A stretch of 64,000 nucleotides of DNA, taken from positions 1,054,001-1,118,000 of the forward strand of contig OX637794.1 of the NCBI GenBank assembly GCA_951802425.1, written 5' to 3'. The notes beneath the pieces are model-generated. The model worked only from the letters and a program-made list of their open reading frames with translations, searched no databases and was not told the DNA's origin. The translations under genes and the position numbers were made by a program. Numbering within the stretch: position 1 is the first letter of the stretch; every line of letters starts with the position of its first letter. Positions 31,014-42,071 of the stretch are shown piece by piece. The stretch is from Clavaria fumosa (Eukaryota; Basidiomycota; Agaricomycetes; Agaricales; Clavariaceae).

Positions 31014-32234
31014 TCACAACAGCGCAGGCGCACCGAAGTGAAACTGGAGTTCATGCGGTAAGGTAAGAACGCATGTATTCGTTAGTCTAAGTAGCAATAA
31101 TCAGAGGGTAAGTACTAACCTGGAGTTCACGTGGTAAGGTAAGAACACTGTAGTAGGCTGTACAGGTGTTGGCTGCAAATAGATGTTCGTGGCCGGGTTC
31201 TTCAGGGGGTCTTATTACACAACAGGTACACTAGACAGAACCTTGGAGGATGTGGAGGTTGAGTGCAAAAGGTTCAGAGAGTGAAAATATACGTTGTCCG
31301 GAGTATCCGGTATCGGATCCGATAGAGTCCGATGTTTGGATCGAAGGTTCGAGGGGCCGGCGACGACGAAGGCCAGCGGATCAATAGGTACGACGAAAGG
31401 TGAGCTTGCTAAAAATCACAGCACGATGTGGGCGTTCAAAAAGCTGGATTTCCGTATAGTCTGGTACATACTTAAGTACATTTTTCTAAGTACAGCATAC
31501 CCGATTCTACGGAAATCTCCGGAAGCTATAGAAGGCAGTGCGATATCGTACAAGGGGTCATATAGGGGTCTTTAATTTGTAAAGGAGTCATGCGGTTTGG
31601 AGGAATGAAGTGTCCGATGATCGGTGTGCATCTGGACCGCTCGTAAAATCAAGGAGAGTGAGACTGGTACAGCAAAGGGGTACTAGGAACAATGGACAAG
31701 GCACTGCAAAGGGTTTGAAACGTTTCAATGATTGGATGGTTGAAAGGGATCACAATATGAAATTTACAGCATGTATATGAAATAGAGGAATGGGAATGGA
31801 ATAGTGAGTATGTCGAGCGCTGACCATGCTGGAGTGATGAAATAGAGGGGTGTAGGCGGTATGTGTGACCTGCGGGCTGTGATCTTCATGGGGAGTCGGA
31901 GACCGGAGAGTCCGATGTCAGATAAGTATTGGTCGTTATCGGATGGTGTCGGATTGTTATTGGATCATATCAGACGTGATTGCTTTGGATCCCGAAATAT
32001 CCGGATGATCGGTATCTGTCATGTTTCTATGTTTAAACTGCATATTATCCTTACAACGTGTGAACTCCTACGAGTGTTCAACAACAGTATAAGTAGTATC
32101 TACGGGTAAACTACAGTGTATAGATAGAGAGGAGAACAGGAATAACTATCGAAAGGGCAGTGCAAGCGTGCGCTGCCTGTTCTGTAGCGAGTCTGAGAGC
32201 GAGTAAGAGCGGAGGCGAAGCGTACGCTTCATCA
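31014..32234 (-). repeat. Copia 3' LTR, interrupted by a solo LTR
   Basis: LTR parts 31014-31148 and 32056-32234 match the intact copia LTR at 52352-52661. A purine-rich tract (minus strand GTGAGTGGGAG) at 32235-32245 precedes it as expected for plus-strand priming. Confidence 0.85.
31149..32055 (-). mobile_element. Solo LTR related to gypsy-B
   Basis: 907 bp, TGTAGTAGGCTGTACAGG...ATATTATCCTTACA, sharing both ends and much of the body with the gypsy-B LTR but clearly diverged. It sits in the copia LTR; the flanking tetramers ACAC and ACGT are an imperfect duplicate. No internal region remains, so the element was lost by recombination. Confidence 0.85.
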
Positions 32235-32255
32235 CTCCCACTCACTGAGCCACCG

Positions 32256-32442
32256 CTATTCAATGACTCCCAGCATAGTACGAAATCGCTCGAACAAGTC
32301 GTGGGGGAGCGGCTTCGTGAGGATATCGGCTATCATCTGGGTCGTCGGGCAATACTTGAACGAGACCTCGCCGGTAGCGACATGTTCGCAGAGGAAATGG
32401 TGTCGAATATCGATATGTTTTGCTCACGAGTGAGCAACGGGG
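32256..32442 (-). pseudogene. Copia pol 3' end (RNase H C-terminus)
   Basis: Minus-frame NPVAHSREKHIDIRHHFLCE...TTQMIADILTKPLP and on to TMLGVIE-stop, the standard end of copia RNase H. It continues directly from 38062 once gypsy-A and one CGGGG duplicate are removed (DNQGCIALAK + NPVAHS). Confidence 0.9.
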
Positions 32443-32732
32443 TGTTAGGATCGCTTATGTAAGCCATCCCAAAGTGCAGTTGTGGAGAAACTGGGGAGGG
32501 TTGTTGGAAGGTCACATGACCTGTGGCTGTGGTCAGATTACATAATCGTAAGATCACATGACCTGGGCCTGGGCGCATCACGTGATCCGAGAGGTCCGAG
32601 TGTGGGAACGCCGGCAAATGCTGAAGCGTTCGCTATATATACTACGTCTTTTCCATTCTTGTACCCTTTTCCCCTTATCTTAGTATTGTCGTCATGACCT
32701 TACGCTTAAGTTGTGTGAGACCCAGTCTGATA
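32443..32732 (+). repeat. gypsy-A 5' LTR
   Basis: TGTTAGGATCGCTTATGTAA...CAGTCTGATA, with a TATA-like CTATATATACTA near 32633 that could start the genomic transcript. Same family as the solo LTR at 21767. Confidence 0.93.
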
Positions 32733-33306
32733 TAATACTAAGATCCGCCTGTCCGCCCTAGCCCCGTGTCCTAACCCGGCTAGCCTGGACCCTTAATTTC
32801 AAACTGTGACACGTTGTCACAGCTCAGCCCCTATCATCCTCTTCTCCTTTACCCTGCCCGCAGTGTGTAACAGAACCGCGCGAAATTTTTACTGTGTGTA
32901 GATACACGTGACCAGACCAGGAGGAAGTCAACTGTGACCCTCCCCAAGTGATACTGAGTGCCCAAGGCCCGGAACTTTGTTTTACAGCTACGTACCAGTG
33001 AATCGTGTAGTGTACAGGGCAAGGAAAGGCCCCTACATAGTCTTTCTGTAGTTTCCTGGTCCAGTGGACAGGGCCCTTGCTCTGTGACCATTGTCAGAAG
33101 GGCGCACGGGCAACTCATTAGGAGTTGTGGAGCGACCACCTGGGACACCATTTGGGCCCCACGTTAACAAAAATTTCATAGAATAAGAGTTCTATAGGTA
33201 CATAAGTACACAGAAGAGCAGGCTAAGAGGACAGGACTGTTAAGAGATCGAAGAAATCCTGAGTGCCCAAGGCCTGGAACTTTATTTACAGCATCCAGGG
33301 CCTGTG
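32733..33306 (+). other. gypsy-A leader
   Basis: 574 bases without a gene. A 35-bp word, TGAGTGCCCAAGGCCxGGAA, occurs twice (about 32953 and 33260) and may record a small internal duplication or nested insertion. I could not place a primer-binding site starting with TGG next to the LTR, so primer use is unclear. Confidence 0.5.
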
Positions 33307-36300
33307 ATGGCAGACCATGTCGCCCCGCCTGTAGCCCAACCTATGAGGCTTGACCTATCTGTTGCCCCCTTTGATGGGCAGAAAAGGAACTTCCGTACGT
33401 TCCTCCGATCCCTTCGCCTCCTGTTTATGGCGAACCTGACTGGCTATGCTGTGGACCTGGTGAAGGTCCTTCTTGCTCTGAGCAAAATTACTGGAGAAGG
33501 ATTCGCTGCAGAGTGGGCGAATATGAAGGCGGAAGAGATCCTGGGTAGTGGCAAGGCCGGAACCTGGGCAGAGTTTGTGGAGGAGATGAAGCGCGCATTC
33601 GATGACCCGAATGACCGTGCGACTGCCCTTGCCAATATTGCAGGGCTGAAACAGGGTGCCATGACAGCACCAGAGTTCTTCGCGAAATTCGAGACGCTGT
33701 TCCGACGGGCGAAGTTGAGTGCAGAGAAGGACTCAGGAATCCTAGTCCATTGGCTGGAGTTGAACCTGAGTAGGAGATTGGTGGAGAGAATCTATGGTGT
33801 CTCCCCGATGCCAGAGACATATGGAGAATGGAAGGTGCTGGCTGAGAGGCTTGATGCCCAGCAAAGGCGACTGGATGGGATACTCACAGAACGGACACCG
33901 CGACCCACTGTGACCCCCGCGCGACCCACCGCGACCCTACCGCGACCTGCCGTGACCGTTTCGCAACCTCTTGTGACCCCTCTGCTGTGTACTCCAGATG
34001 TGGCCATGGCCCGAGGATGGGCCCCTGCTGATGAGAGATGTTGTTTCCGATGCCACCAGACTGGCCATGCTGTCCGTTTCTGCCCCCTGCCTGATACACG
34101 TCTGCAGGTCCCAAGGGCCCAAACCCGGGCAGCACCATGTGCCCCCCAAATGGCGGAGGGATATGAGAAAGAGATTGCATGGCTCCGAGCCTGCATAGAG
34201 CTGTGTGAGAGAGAGAGGAGGACTCCCACTGGGGAGAAGAAGTGTGCCAGCCCCCTTTCCGTCCCTGTGCCTGCTGCAAGTATACCCCGATATACTATCT
34301 TGCAGCGGAGACATACCCGAATTGGGGTTGAGGTGAAGGAGGAAGTGAGACTGGCAGAGCGCCTAACCAGAGTGCGGCCAGAAGTGCGGAAACATGTGCC
34401 ACAAGAGCTAGCCATCCAGGTGCACTTGGAGGCTTTCAGCACTGGCAAAGGGACCACAATGAAGGCCCTTGTCGACTCAGGGTGCACCAACTGCTTCATG
34501 GATTTGGAGTGGGTGAAAGGAGTGGGACTGGAGCCATCTCTCCTGCTGAACCCAATCACCATGTATAATGTGGATGGGACACAGAACAGGAATGGAAAGG
34601 TCCGGTATGGGATAGAGGTGCTGGTGAGAGTTGGTGACCACCAGGAGTGGATCCACTTTCTGCTGGGAAAGACCCAGTCCCACAAGGTCATCCTTGGGCA
34701 TGACTGGCTCAAGCGGCATAACCCGGATATCGACTGGCAGAAGGCAGAGCTGAGCCTTACCCACTGCCCCCCACAGTGTTCCCCATCCCCTCGAGCCTCC
34801 GCACCCCTGAAAACGAGTACCCTCGCATCCACGAGTATTCTGGACACCCGTTTTCCCAACTCTGGCCCTACCCCCGATTGGCCCAGCCGCTACCCTTTGG
34901 TGTTTAGTGAAGCGAAGTGGGATGAACTTCCCCGCTCCCGACCAGACTTCGATATTAAGATCAAGTTCAAAAAGGACCCTGAGCACCTCTCTTCCAAGCT
35001 GTATTCTTTGACTTGGCAGGAGATGGTGGAGATGAACCGTTGGGTGGATGAGCAGCTTGCTTCTGGACGAATCCGGCCCTCGAAATCCCCGTATGCCAGC
35101 CCCTTCTTCTTCAAACATGAAAAGGACAAGCTGCGGCCGATCATCGACTACTCAAGGCTGAATGCACACCTGATCAAGGACAAGTACCCCCTCCCCCGCA
35201 TCTGAGACACAGTGGATGTGCTTAAAGGAGCGTCGATCTACTCTAAGATTGATGCAAAGGGAGGTTTCCCATCTATGCAGGTCTGGCCCGAGCACCAGCA
35301 CTGCTGCGCCTTCCTGACACCCCGTGGACTCTTCGAACCAGCTGTCATGTGGTTTGGACTGCAGAATGCCCCTGCTACCTTCCAACACTTCATGAATCAT
35401 GTGTTGAGGGAGGAGATTGCAGGAGGACATGTGAGGGCCTATGTGGATGATGTCATTGTGTTTGCAGAGGACTTGGCTACACACCGGTACTGGATGGATC
35501 GGGTCTTGAGGAAGTTTGGAGAGAATGGGTTGTGTCTCAAACTCAGTAAATGCGAGTTTGAGAAGAGTGAGATCATCTTCCTGGGGATGAAGATCTCCCA
35601 CAACAGACTAGAGCATGATCCGGCCAAGGGTGCGGCAGTCCAAGATTGGCCACGTCCCAAGAATGTGAAGGATGTCCAGAGGTTCAATGGAATGCTGAAC
35701 TACCTCCACCGGCACATCCCGAATCTTTCTGCCCGGGCAAAGCCACTCTTCCGGCTGACTGGGAATGTTCCATGGAAATGGGAGGAGGAGGAGGAAGCAG
35801 CCTTCCGAGATCTCCGCCAGGCACTCGTATTGGCCCTGGTCTTGGCTCTGCCTCAGGACAAAGGGAGATGGAAGGTAGAGACAGATGCAAGCAACCTGGC
35901 AACTGGTGGAGTGCTCTCGCAGCAGCAGACGGATGGAACCTGGAGAGTTGTTGACTATATCTCCAAGGCCCTCACTGCAGCTGAGAAGAACTATGATGTG
36001 TATGACAAGGAGTTCTTGGCTGTGATTCGGGCACTTTGCGAGTGGCGAGCATACCTCATTGGAGCAGAGGAGACGATTGAGATCTGGATGGACCATGCAA
36101 ACCTCCAGTACTTCCGGAAGCCCCAGAAGTTGAAGCCGAGGCAGGTTCGTTGGGTTGGAGAGCTCCAGTGCTTTGACTTTGAGATAAAGTATCGCACTGG
36201 CAAGTCGAATACAAAGGCAGATGCACTCTCCCAGAGACTGGACTATGGAGAGATGGTGGAGGAGGATGCACCGGTGCAGGTTTTCCCGGAAACGGAAGTC

Positions 36301-37755
36301 CGTGTGTCATTCACATCGGAAATGGAGACGCTACTCCAGAAAAATAGCGCGGTACACATACAGAAGCCGGAGGAGCTTGATGATGAGTGGACACGAGATC
36401 GTGCTGGACTCTGGCAGAAGGGGATAGTCACTTGGGTCCCCCTAGGAGCTCGTGAGGCCGTTCTCAAGTTTGAGCATGACCTCCCCACTGCTGGACACCC
36501 TGGGCCCCGGAAGTTGAGAGCAGCACTAGTGAAGGGTTATTGGTGGCCGGACATGGTAAAAGATGCGGATCGGTATGCCCAGGGGTGTGAGACATGCCAG
36601 CGGACGAAGCCCGACCATACCAAGCATGCTGCCCCACTGCACCCCCATCCGGTGCCTGATGGTCCCTGGTCGGTGATTTCATGGGACATAGTCGGTCCCC
36701 TCCCCCTCTCCTGTGGACATAATGCCATCCTTGTTATTGTCGACAAATTCACGAAACGGACACTGCTCGAAGCGATTGGGCTCGACCTCACAGGACTTGG
36801 AGCGGCGCGTCTCCTCCGGGATCGAGTGTTTCGCGACCATGGAGTCCCTCACAAGGTTGTGAGTGACCGGGGGTCCCAGTTTGTGTCCCGCTTCATGAAG
36901 GAGTTCTACTCCATGATCCGGGTAAAGGCAAATCCAAGTACTGCCTTTCATCCACAGACTGATGGACAGACGGAACGGGCGAACCAGGAGATGGAGATCT
37001 ATCTCCGGGCTTATGTGGACCATCTCCAGGATGACTGGGCTGAATGGTTGTCCACTGCGGAGTTTGCTCTTAATAATCGTGAGCACTCAGCGACAGGACA
37101 GACACCTTTCTTCCTCGATTATGGACGACACCCATGGAATGGGGGGCTCCGGCCACCTTCTGAGGTGAACCCGGCGGCGGACGAGTGGATGGCTAAGCTC
37201 ACGGAGTCCCGAAGAGCAGCCAAGGAGGCAATGGAGAAAGCGGTGGCAGCGATGAAGAAGAGCTACGATAAGGGGAAACGCCCAAGTCGGGAGTACTCTG
37301 AGGGAGATCTGGTCTGGCTGGATACTAGAAACTTGAAGATGGACCGGCCCTGTAAAAAGCTTGACAACAAGAGAGCAGGCCCCTTTGCAGTTGAGGAGAA
37401 GGTGGGACCTGCTGGGTATCATCTCAAGCTCCCTCGGGCCTGGCGCATCCATCGGGTCTTCAATGAGTTGCTGTTGACACCATACCACCCCCCCTCCTTC
37501 CCTTCTCAGAACCTGCCTCCCCCTCCACCCCCTACGATTGATGACGACCACCTGGAGTATGATGTGGAGGCGATCCTTGATGTTAAGAAGATGGGATGTG
37601 GGGTGAAGTACTTGGTGAAGTGGTTGGGATATCCAGTGGAGGAAAACACTTGGGAGCCCCGTAGGAACCTCACTAACGTAACGTTGCTTCTCCGGGACTT
37701 CTTCCTCTCCCACCCTGACAAGGCCAAGCTAGCTGGTCGGGACGCCCAGCCTTAA
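33307..37755 (+). pseudogene. gypsy-A Gag-Pol polyprotein with one in-frame TGA
   Basis: From ATG 33307 a single frame of about 1480 codons runs to 37755, broken only at 35203-35205 (PLPRI-stop-DTVDVLKGA), where CGA to TGA is the simplest cause. Order: gag, zinc knuckle CFRCHQTGHAVRFC, aspartic protease ALVDSGCTNCF, RT with VRAYVDDVIVF, RNase H (VETDASNLATGG, DHANLQYF), integrase HHCC finger (AGHPG...CETCQRTKPDH), DDE core (WDIVGPL, VSDRGSQF, QTERANQEME), and a chromodomain YLVKWLGYPVEENTWEPRRN at the C-terminus. Chromodomains of this type usually bind methylated H3K9 and direct insertion to heterochromatin, which fits its place inside a nest. Confidence 0.92.
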
Positions 37756-37766
37756 GAGGGGGGTGA
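37754..37766 (+). promoter_or_regulatory. gypsy-A polypurine tract
   Basis: AAGAGGGGGGTGA immediately before the 3' LTR, the usual primer for plus-strand cDNA synthesis. Confidence 0.8.
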
Positions 37767-38056
37767 TGTTAGGATCGCTTATGTAAGCCATCCCAAAGTG
37801 CAGTTGTGGAGAAACTGGGGAGGGTTGTTGGAAGGTCACATGACCTGTGGCTGTGGTCAGATTACATAATCGTAAGATCACATGACCTGGGCCTGGGCGC
37901 ATCACGTGATCCGAGAGGTCCGAGTGTGGGAACGCCGGCAAATGCTGAAGCGTTCGCTATATATACTACGTCTTTTCCATTCTTGTACCCTTTTCCCCTT
38001 ATCTTAGTATTGTCGTCATGACCTTACACTTAAGTTGTGTGAGACCCAGTCTGATA
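37767..38056 (+). repeat. gypsy-A 3' LTR
   Basis: 290 bp, differing from the 5' LTR at one visible site (CTTACACTTAAG here, CTTACGCTTAAG there), a CpG transition. Confidence 0.95.
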
Positions 38057-38061
38057 CGGGG

Positions 38062-40518
38062 TTCTTGGCGAGTGCGATACAGCCCTGGTTATCGGCGTGA
38101 ATGACGGTAGCGACAGATTGAGGGAAACCCAGGTCAGAAAGCAAGGTACGTAGCCAAATCGCCTTCTCCTAGCTTTATCTTCCACTGTCTGCCAGCTTGT
38201 TTGAGGCCATAGAGCGGCCTCTGTAGTCTCCAAACGTGCTTGTCTTTCTCGCTGGTACGTGCTCCGTCGGGTGGCTCCAAGTAGATTTCCTCCTCTAAAT
38301 CTCCTCGCAGGTAGGCTCCCACTACGTCAACTTGATGGAGTAGCCAGTCCTCTCGTGCGGCCATCGACAGGAGCGTTCGAAGTGTAGTCAGACGTGCGAC
38401 GGATGCAAACGTCGCAGTGAAGTCCTGTCCAGGTACCTGTGAGTATCCCTTCGCAACCACCCGCGCCTTATACCTAACCACATTTCCGTTACCGTCTCCT
38501 TTCGTCTGGAAGACTATCCGGCTCCCTATCGCTTTCCGTCCATCAGGAACCTTTGGCACCCACTCGAACGCCCCGGACGTGCGTAGCTGTTCAAACTCTG
38601 CAGTTACAGCTTTCTCCCACTCCTTTGCATGCGGTGAGAGCATCGCTTCTCGGTATGTCCATGGATCCCCATCTCTGGCAACAAAAACATGATGTTCTCC
38701 CCTCTGGATAGCCCTATCAACCTCTTCTTCCGTAGTGGCTTGATCAAGGCGAGCTGGCTGTCGTCGCGCCCAGGTAGGGCGTTCGCGATGAGGCGGAGGG
38801 ACTACTGCTTCCTGCGGTAAGTTTTCTCCCACCTCTTCGGCTGCTTCTAACCTTTCAATGCTTTCGACAGCATCGTCAACGTCCGTGGGCACCGCCGGTA
38901 CATCCGAAGGTTCGGTCGGCCTTCGCTCACGCAGGTCATCCACCTCGCTTGGGGTATCATCTCCTTTGATAACGGCTATATCAGCTGGCTCAATATTTTC
39001 AACGAAGCGGACGTCCCTAGAGGTGATTAGCTTCTTCGTTTCTATATCTTCAAGTCGGTAACCTTTAGTTTCGTCAGCCCACCATCCGAGCAAGCGACAC
39101 TTTACAGCAGTAGGTTCCAACTTCCCCCCTCGTACCTTCTTCAGTATATTCACATACGCGATGGATCCGAAAATTCGTAGGTGCGACACGTCAGGTTTCC
39201 GGCCGGTCCAGGCCTCGTACGGGACGACGTCGGCGATGGCAGCGGTCGGTGAGAGGTTTCGAATGTGTATGGCGTACATCAATGCCTCCCCCCGGTACCG
39301 TGAGTCCATGTCGCTTGAGTGTAGCATGCATCTAACCATTTCAAAGCACGTAGCAATGAACCTTTCAACTATACCATTCTGTTCTGGCCCATAGGGAATG
39401 CTCGTCTCGTGGCGGATCCCGTTGCAGCTACAGAGTTCATCAACTCTATCATTTACAAGCTCGGTCCCATTATCGGTGCGTAGACATTTTAACTTCTGCC
39501 TTGATTGTCATTCTAACAATGTGATTATTTCTTTCAACATGTCAGGCGCCTCGTCTTTCGTCTTCAATAGTCGCGCCATACCGAACCTGGAACTGACTTC
39601 GACAATGACGAGGGCGTAGCGCATCCCGGTCCACGTCTCGACCTTCATAGGTCCTGTCAAGTCAGCGACAATCAAGTCCATAGGTCCGTACTTTGTCTCG
39701 CTTCGTTTGGGAAGCGGCAAGCGGTGGGATTTTCCCATCGCGCAGCCCTCGCATACACGGTCGTAGTCGCTTGAGGATATGGTGAGTCCCTTCACCATTC
39801 CTTTTCGTGCGAGCTCACGAATTGCTCCTAGGTGTAGATGTCCCATCTGTCGATGCCATGTTCGAAGGCTCGCACCAGAGGAGACTTCGTAGGCAGCGGC
39901 GGCATCCGCATGGACACAATCCACGAAGTAGAGCCCGCTCCTGAGCTCGGCGTGAAGGATCTCGTCCCTCCCCTGCATCACCAACAACCCGTCTTTTGTA
40001 CTCCTGTAAGATGCTCCATCACTTTGAAGTGCACCAAGGCTAATAAGGTTGATAGCGAGCTTTGGGACGTGCATGACGCCGTGTAACACCATTGTGTGAT
40101 GCCCACCAGGGACTTTAATCCTCAAACGGACACATCCGTAGCCCCCGACTGGTACGTTTCGAGCGTCTCCGACAGACACGGAATAACCAGTCGTCCGCGT
40201 ATAGGACGAAAAGAAGGACCTGTCGTGGAACATGTGGGCCGTCGCTCCGCAGTCAAGGATTACCTTGACAATGGGATCAGGTTGCGTAGCCATAAAAACG
40301 GACCCAGCAGTTCGCGGCACAAGATCCAGGAGGTCGCACGTCGCTGCATGCGCCGAAGCCTTCCCATGTGAGTGGCCTCTTTTCTTGTTGTCATCGTGTT
40401 CTTGTGGTGCGTTCGGACACTGATTTCCCCAATGGCCAGTTTCCTTACACTTCCAACACATATCTTCGGGTTGTGGGCCGCGACCATGTTTGCCCTTCGG
40501 TCGATTCTGTCCGTTGCC
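38062..40518 (-). pseudogene. Copia pol: protease, integrase, partial RT
   Basis: Minus strand, reading down from 40518: zinc knuckle CWKCKETGHWGNQC, protease VILDCGATAHMF, GAG-pre-integrase WHRQMGHLHLGAI...CEGCAMGKSHR, integrase core with RTDNGTELVND and YGPEQNGIVERF, then RT through QVDVVGAYLRGDLEEEIY and YGLKQAGRQWKIKL. There a deletion removes the YVDD region and joins, out of frame, to AIWLRTLLSDLGFPQSVAT and ADNQGCIALAK. One internal TGA (39508-39510, LLE-stop-QSRQK) sits at an expected Arg. Confidence 0.88.
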
Positions 40519-40992
40519 TCATCCACTGCCCTTTTTGGACTTCGTGGAGGCCTGGAGCGCAGTCTGGCCCCCACCGGGTTTCTCGCGGATGCGTCGGTTC
40601 GCCTCGGTCTGGAGCTTCGTGCTCACAATGTCAGAGGTAAGAACCTTGATGTCAAAGAGCTGTATCTTGATCATTTCCCAGGACGACGTCTTCGGTAGCG
40701 ATAGTATCATCGCGCGGGCAATGTGGAGGTTGGGGATCGCTTCCCCGGCTTGAATTATACGGTCCCGGATGTCGAGGATGGCGGCAATGTGGTCGGCCAT
40801 TAGCGCCCCATCGATGTACTTCTGCGTATAGAGTTCCTCGAAGAAGTAATGTATGTTTATTGATTGCTGGTTCGTCTGGTGAACTTGCTTCCATACATCC
40901 CACATGTCTTTTGATGTTTCACAGCTCGTAACGTGTGGCCACTGCGACTCGTCCATCGCGCTGCGCATCAAGCCCTGTGCGGCGCCGTCACG
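40519..40992 (-). pseudogene. Copia gag, C-terminal part
   Basis: Resumes after gypsy-B as DGAAQGLMRSAMDESQW, then TSKDMWDVWKQVHQ, typical of UBN2-type copia gag, down to KSKKGSG. A TGA at 40519-40521 (GSG-stop-GNGQNRPKG) interrupts the frame before the zinc knuckle; Arg CGA fits the Gly/Arg-rich context. Confidence 0.88.
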
Positions 40993-41926
40993 GTGTAGTA
41001 GGTATTACGTGTATTGGCTGCAACTGCTTGATTACAGTCAAGTTCTTCAGGGGGGGTCTGACCCAACGCCTAAAACAGTGAGTGCAACCTTGGAGGGTGT
41101 GGAGGATGAGTTAAATGAGTTGATAAGACGAGAGTATACAATGTCCAAGGTGTCCGATAGATTCCGATATGAGTCCGATATCGGATCCGATGTCGAGCAA
41201 GAGAGTAGTCGAAGATACGAAGGACTGGCAATGACGAAGGCCAGCGGAACGATGTGTACGACGAAGGATGAGCCTAACGGAGCTCACGCAAGATGTGGGT
41301 GATGAGAATAAGCTGCTTTTTGTAGAGTCCGATACGTTCTTAAGTACATTTTTGTAATTACAAATGCTCCGGATTGTACCGGATGATCCGGAGGTCATGG
41401 GGAATGGGGGAAGGTCATAGGTAAGATCATGTGGAGGTCATAGGTCATGGAAGAAACGGCATAGTACGTAGAAATGAAGAGTCCGAATTAATCGGTCATC
41501 GGGAACGCTGGTAGGAAAGAAGAGAAGGCATAATCGAGTATAGTACATAGTAGATAAAACACTTTTGAGTGTAGAAACATTTACAAATTCAGAGGAACAC
41601 ATGATATGAAATTTACAGCATTAAGGATGAAACAGGGGAGAGTACATGAAACATCGGTCACAAGGAGCGCTAAGCAGAGTAAAGTAATGAAATTGGAGTA
41701 TATGGGCGCCATGGATCACCTGTGTAATGAGGAATTTAATTTAACGAGGGTCCGGTACCGGATAGTTATCGGATGAGTATCGGGCTTTACGGACGGTCAT
41801 CGGAGGGCATCGGATGGTGTTGGATGGTGGTCGGTTCACGTCGGGTACAAGGCGGATGCGTGCTGAATTCTTCGGATGGTAGGTATCTGTCATGTTTCCG
41901 TGCTGGAGCCGTATATTATCCTTACA
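40993..41926 (-). repeat. gypsy-B 3' LTR
   Basis: 934 bp, nearly identical to 51169-52101; visible differences are mainly CG versus CA/TG. On the inside, minus-strand CCCCCGGGAGAA (41927-41938) precedes TGTAAGG and may be the polypurine tract. Confidence 0.93.
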
Positions 41927-42071
41927 TTCTCCCGGGGGCTGAAAATGCGACTGTCCTCAGTTGCAACCAAACGAGGCCAAACATCGCTTGTTGATTGTGC
42001 GGTGCGTCGCGTGAGTCGCCTAAGTCCAAACACACTTGTTTTCTAACCACCACTACAACCAAACCATCAAC
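41927..42071 (+). promoter_or_regulatory. Presumed promoter and leader of the opposite-strand gene
   Basis: 145 bases between the LTR and the ATG at 42072. The last 40 are C/A-rich (CCACCACTACAACCAAACCA), common in fungal leaders. A TATA-like GTATATTA lies at the LTR end (about 41911). The LTR may therefore drive transcription into the element interior. Confidence 0.4.

Larger units (their letters stand above)
32443..38056 (+). mobile_element. Ty3/gypsy chromovirus 'gypsy-A', near-complete
   Basis: Two 290-bp LTRs (32443-32732, 37767-38056) differ at one visible base, CG versus CA. CGGGG flanks both ends (32438-32442, 38057-38061). A single gag-pol reading frame lies between, broken by one TGA. 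The polypurine tract AAGAGGGGGGTGA lies before the 3' LTR. Near-identical LTRs mean a recent insertion. Confidence 0.95.

Noticed and set aside
33150..33175. LTR/primer-binding boundary suggested by CACCATTTGGGCCCCACG in the gypsy-A leader
   Set aside because: No matching LTR pair or target duplication around it; the true LTR ends are at 32443-32732.
33792..34859. 355-residue minus-strand frame opposite gypsy-A gag
   Set aside because: Antisense shadow of an intact, domain-bearing gag-pro frame; no motif of its own.
35203..35205. Programmed UGA readthrough in gypsy-A
   Set aside because: The stop lies inside the RT fingers-palm junction, where readthrough makes no sense, and the same CGA to TGA pattern hits the other elements.
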